A stretch of 64,000 nucleotides of DNA from an uncultured Eubacteriales bacterium (GTDB lineage Bacteria > Bacillota > Clostridia > Christensenellales > UBA1242): assembly GCA_949001935.1 (NCBI GenBank), contig CARJLX010000001.1:1-64000 (forward strand), read 5' to 3'. The notes beneath the pieces were generated by a model. The model was given only the letters and a program-made list of their open reading frames with translations, had not been told where the DNA came from and did not search any database. Of this stretch, positions 62,589 through 64,000 are shown piece by piece. The number at the start of each line of letters is the position of its first letter. Positions within the stretch are counted from its first letter, which is position 1. Both the position numbers and the translations under genes were made by a program.

Positions 62589-63659
62589 ATGAAAGAATTA
62601 GAAAAATTTTTGATTTGGCTTGCACAATTCAATTTAACACAAAAAAAGGTTGACGAAATTTTAAGTGTTTGTCAAGATTATGATATCTTAGCCTTTCCTA
62701 AAATTTCTGGACTTGATAAAACTTTTAAGTTTCAAGAATTGGAAGATATGAGAAGACAGGCTAATAGCACAGCCGTTAACAATTATTTTAATTCGTTAGA
62801 AAAACAAGGAATACAAGTTATAACTGGGGTTAGCGAATTATATCCTGAGAAATTGAAGGGTTTAACTAATCCACCAAGTGCATTATTTTGTAAGGGTGAT
62901 GTTTCTTTATTAAAAGAATTTGCTATTGCTATTGTTGGTTCTCGCACGCCAACTAATTATGGAAGAATTATAACAGACGAGTTTGCTGAAACTCTTGCTA
63001 AAAGTGGAGTAGTTATTATAAGCGGTCTAGCTTATGGAATTGATAGTATTTCACATAAAAAGGCATTAGAAGTTGGAGGTAAAACTATTGCGGTGCTTGG
63101 TGGCGGATTTAATCATATTTATCCTGCTGAGCATACATCATTAGCTGATGAAATTGCTAAAAAGGGGCTTTTGATAAGTGAATATTGTCCCTCTTTAAAA
63201 CCTACTAAATATTCATTTGTTGAAAGAAACAGAATTATTGCTGGTCTTTGTGATGGAATTTTGATTCCAGAAGCTAGTTTAAAAAGCGGAACTCGAAGCA
63301 CTAAAGATTTTGCATTAGATTGTGGCAAAGATGTTTTTGCCGTGCCAGGCTCGATTAAAAATGACAAAAGTGAGCTTCCAAATTTACTTATCTCGTGTGG
63401 TCACGCAAAGTGTGTTTTATCTCCTAAGAATATTTTAGAGGAATATAATATAAAGATGAAGCCAAAGGTTAGTGTTGTTAAAAACACTTCTGCACAAGAG
63501 GATGTTATCTTATCTTTACTTGCTGATGGTGAGAAAGATGTGGCATTTTTACAAGAAAATTCGGGTTTTGATATAAAAAACCTTAATTCTTATTTGACAT
63601 TACTTGAAATTCGTGGAATAATAAGAAAGTTGCCGGGTAATTATTACGCGACCACTTAA
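62589..63659 (+). CDS. dprA: DNA-processing protein DprA
   Basis: 356 residues: SAM-like N-terminus, Rossmann (SLOG) core with IVGSRTPTNYGRIITDEFAETLAKSGVVIISGLAYGID and GGFNHIYPAEH, and a C-terminal winged-helix. Loads RecA on incoming ssDNA. comM and dprA side by side suggest a natural-transformation set. Confidence 0.94.
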   Translation: MKELEKFLIWLAQFNLTQKKVDEILSVCQDYDILAFPKISGLDKTFKFQELEDMRRQANSTAVNNYFNSLEKQGIQVITGVSELYPEKLKGLTNPPSALFCKGDVSLLKEFAIAIVGSRTPTNYGRIITDEFAETLAKSGVVIISGLAYGIDSISHKKALEVGGKTIAVLGGGFNHIYPAEHTSLADEIAKKGLLISEYCPSLKPTKYSFVERNRIIAGLCDGILIPEASLKSGTRSTKDFALDCGKDVFAVPGSIKNDKSELPNLLISCGHAKCVLSPKNILEEYNIKMKPKVSVVKNTSAQEDVILSLLADGEKDVAFLQENSGFDIKNLNSYLTLLEIRGIIRKLPGNYYATT

Positions 63660-63671
63660 TGGAGGATTATT

Positions 63672-64000
63672 TTGAAGTTAGTTATTATTGAATCTCCTTC
63701 AAAGAGAGAATCTTTAAAAAAATATTTGGGTTCTGATTATGAGATTTTTGCAACTAAGGGACATGTGAGAGATTTGCCACCTAAAAGTTTTGCTATTGAT
63801 ATTAAAAATAATTTTGAACCTCGTTATGAAATCCTTGCTGATAAAAAAGAACTTATTTCTGAGTTAAAAAGAAAGGCTGAAAAGGCTGATTATGTTTATA
63901 TCGCAACTGACCCCGACCGTGAAGGTGAGGCTATTTCTTGGCATGTAGCCCATATTTTAGATTATCCTGCTGACAGAAAATGCCGTATACAATTCAACGA
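63672..64000 (+). CDS. topA: DNA topoisomerase I, 5' part
   Basis: 109 codons to the window edge, from TTG at 63672 preceded by GGAGG. TOPRIM domain: KLVIIESPSKRESLKKYLG, KGHVRDLPPK and IATDPDREGEAISWH. Relaxes negative supercoils. The dprA-topA order is common in Firmicutes. Confidence 0.95.
   Translation, partial: MKLVIIESPSKRESLKKYLGSDYEIFATKGHVRDLPPKSFAIDIKNNFEPRYEILADKKELISELKRKAEKADYVYIATDPDREGEAISWHVAHILDYPADRKCRIQFN

Overview
The window is strongly AT-rich. It carries the core sporulation set of an endospore-forming, low-GC Firmicute: spoIIR, sleB-ypeB, spoVG, spoIIGA-sigE, sigG, ylmC-like, spoIVA and a short spoVM-like gene. A meso-DAP-type MurE motif (DNPR) and full cell-division genes fit a clostridial lineage. 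The many unfamiliar small genes suggest an uncultivated, perhaps gut-associated member, but this is inference; no rRNA gene is present.

Layout. (1) 1-12.8 kb is accessory. Minus-strand genes encode a beta-helix repeat protein, PnuC, a PLP decarboxylase-fold protein, a histidine phosphatase, a SLOG-family protein facing two XRE regulators across palindromic operators, an AlbA/Schlafen-type protein and a BspA-like LRR lipoprotein-like protein. A 3.7-kb block (MFS transporter, GH16 beta-glucanase, second glycosidase) is flanked by two collinear 252-bp direct repeats, each ending in a tRNA 3' end. An alpha/beta hydrolase and the tail of a dead ABC-F gene follow. (2) 12.9-22.4 kb: spoIIR-sleB-ypeB, two large exported GLUG-repeat proteins (the first broken by a frameshift) and spoVG. 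(3) 22.5-37.2 kb: a dcw-type cluster with a hydrolase, a membrane-anchored murF-like gene, ddl, murE, mraY, murD, ftsW, murA, ftsQ, ftsA, ftsZ, spoIIGA and sigE; murG and murC are not in it. (4) 37.2-39.8 kb, minus: ylmC-like, sigG, NUDIX, a small ORF, nrdR. (5) 39.8-51.6 kb: feoA-feoB, der-plsY, spoIVA-spoVM-like, rpmB, asp23-fakA, a coat-like protein, prfB with its programmed frameshift, and an MBL-fold hydrolase. (6) 51.6-64 kb: a large palindrome, two tandem paralogous microproteins, tsaD, a second SLOG-like/XRE divergent pair, U32 peptidase, rsmE, mtaB, rpsU, rplS, alkD-like, comM, dprA and the 5' part of topA.

Functional links. Peptidoglycan precursor synthesis (Ddl, MurF-like, MurE, MraY, MurD, MurA) feeds the FtsQAZ/FtsW divisome. 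The same neighbourhood holds the proteins that convert division to asymmetric sporulation: SpoIIR signals SpoIIGA to process pro-SigE, SigG follows in the forespore, SpoVM/SpoIVA build the coat base, and SleB/YpeB act at germination. Several housekeeping genes (clearest for rsmE and tsaD) have a sigma-A promoter placed so that the mRNA would be leaderless.
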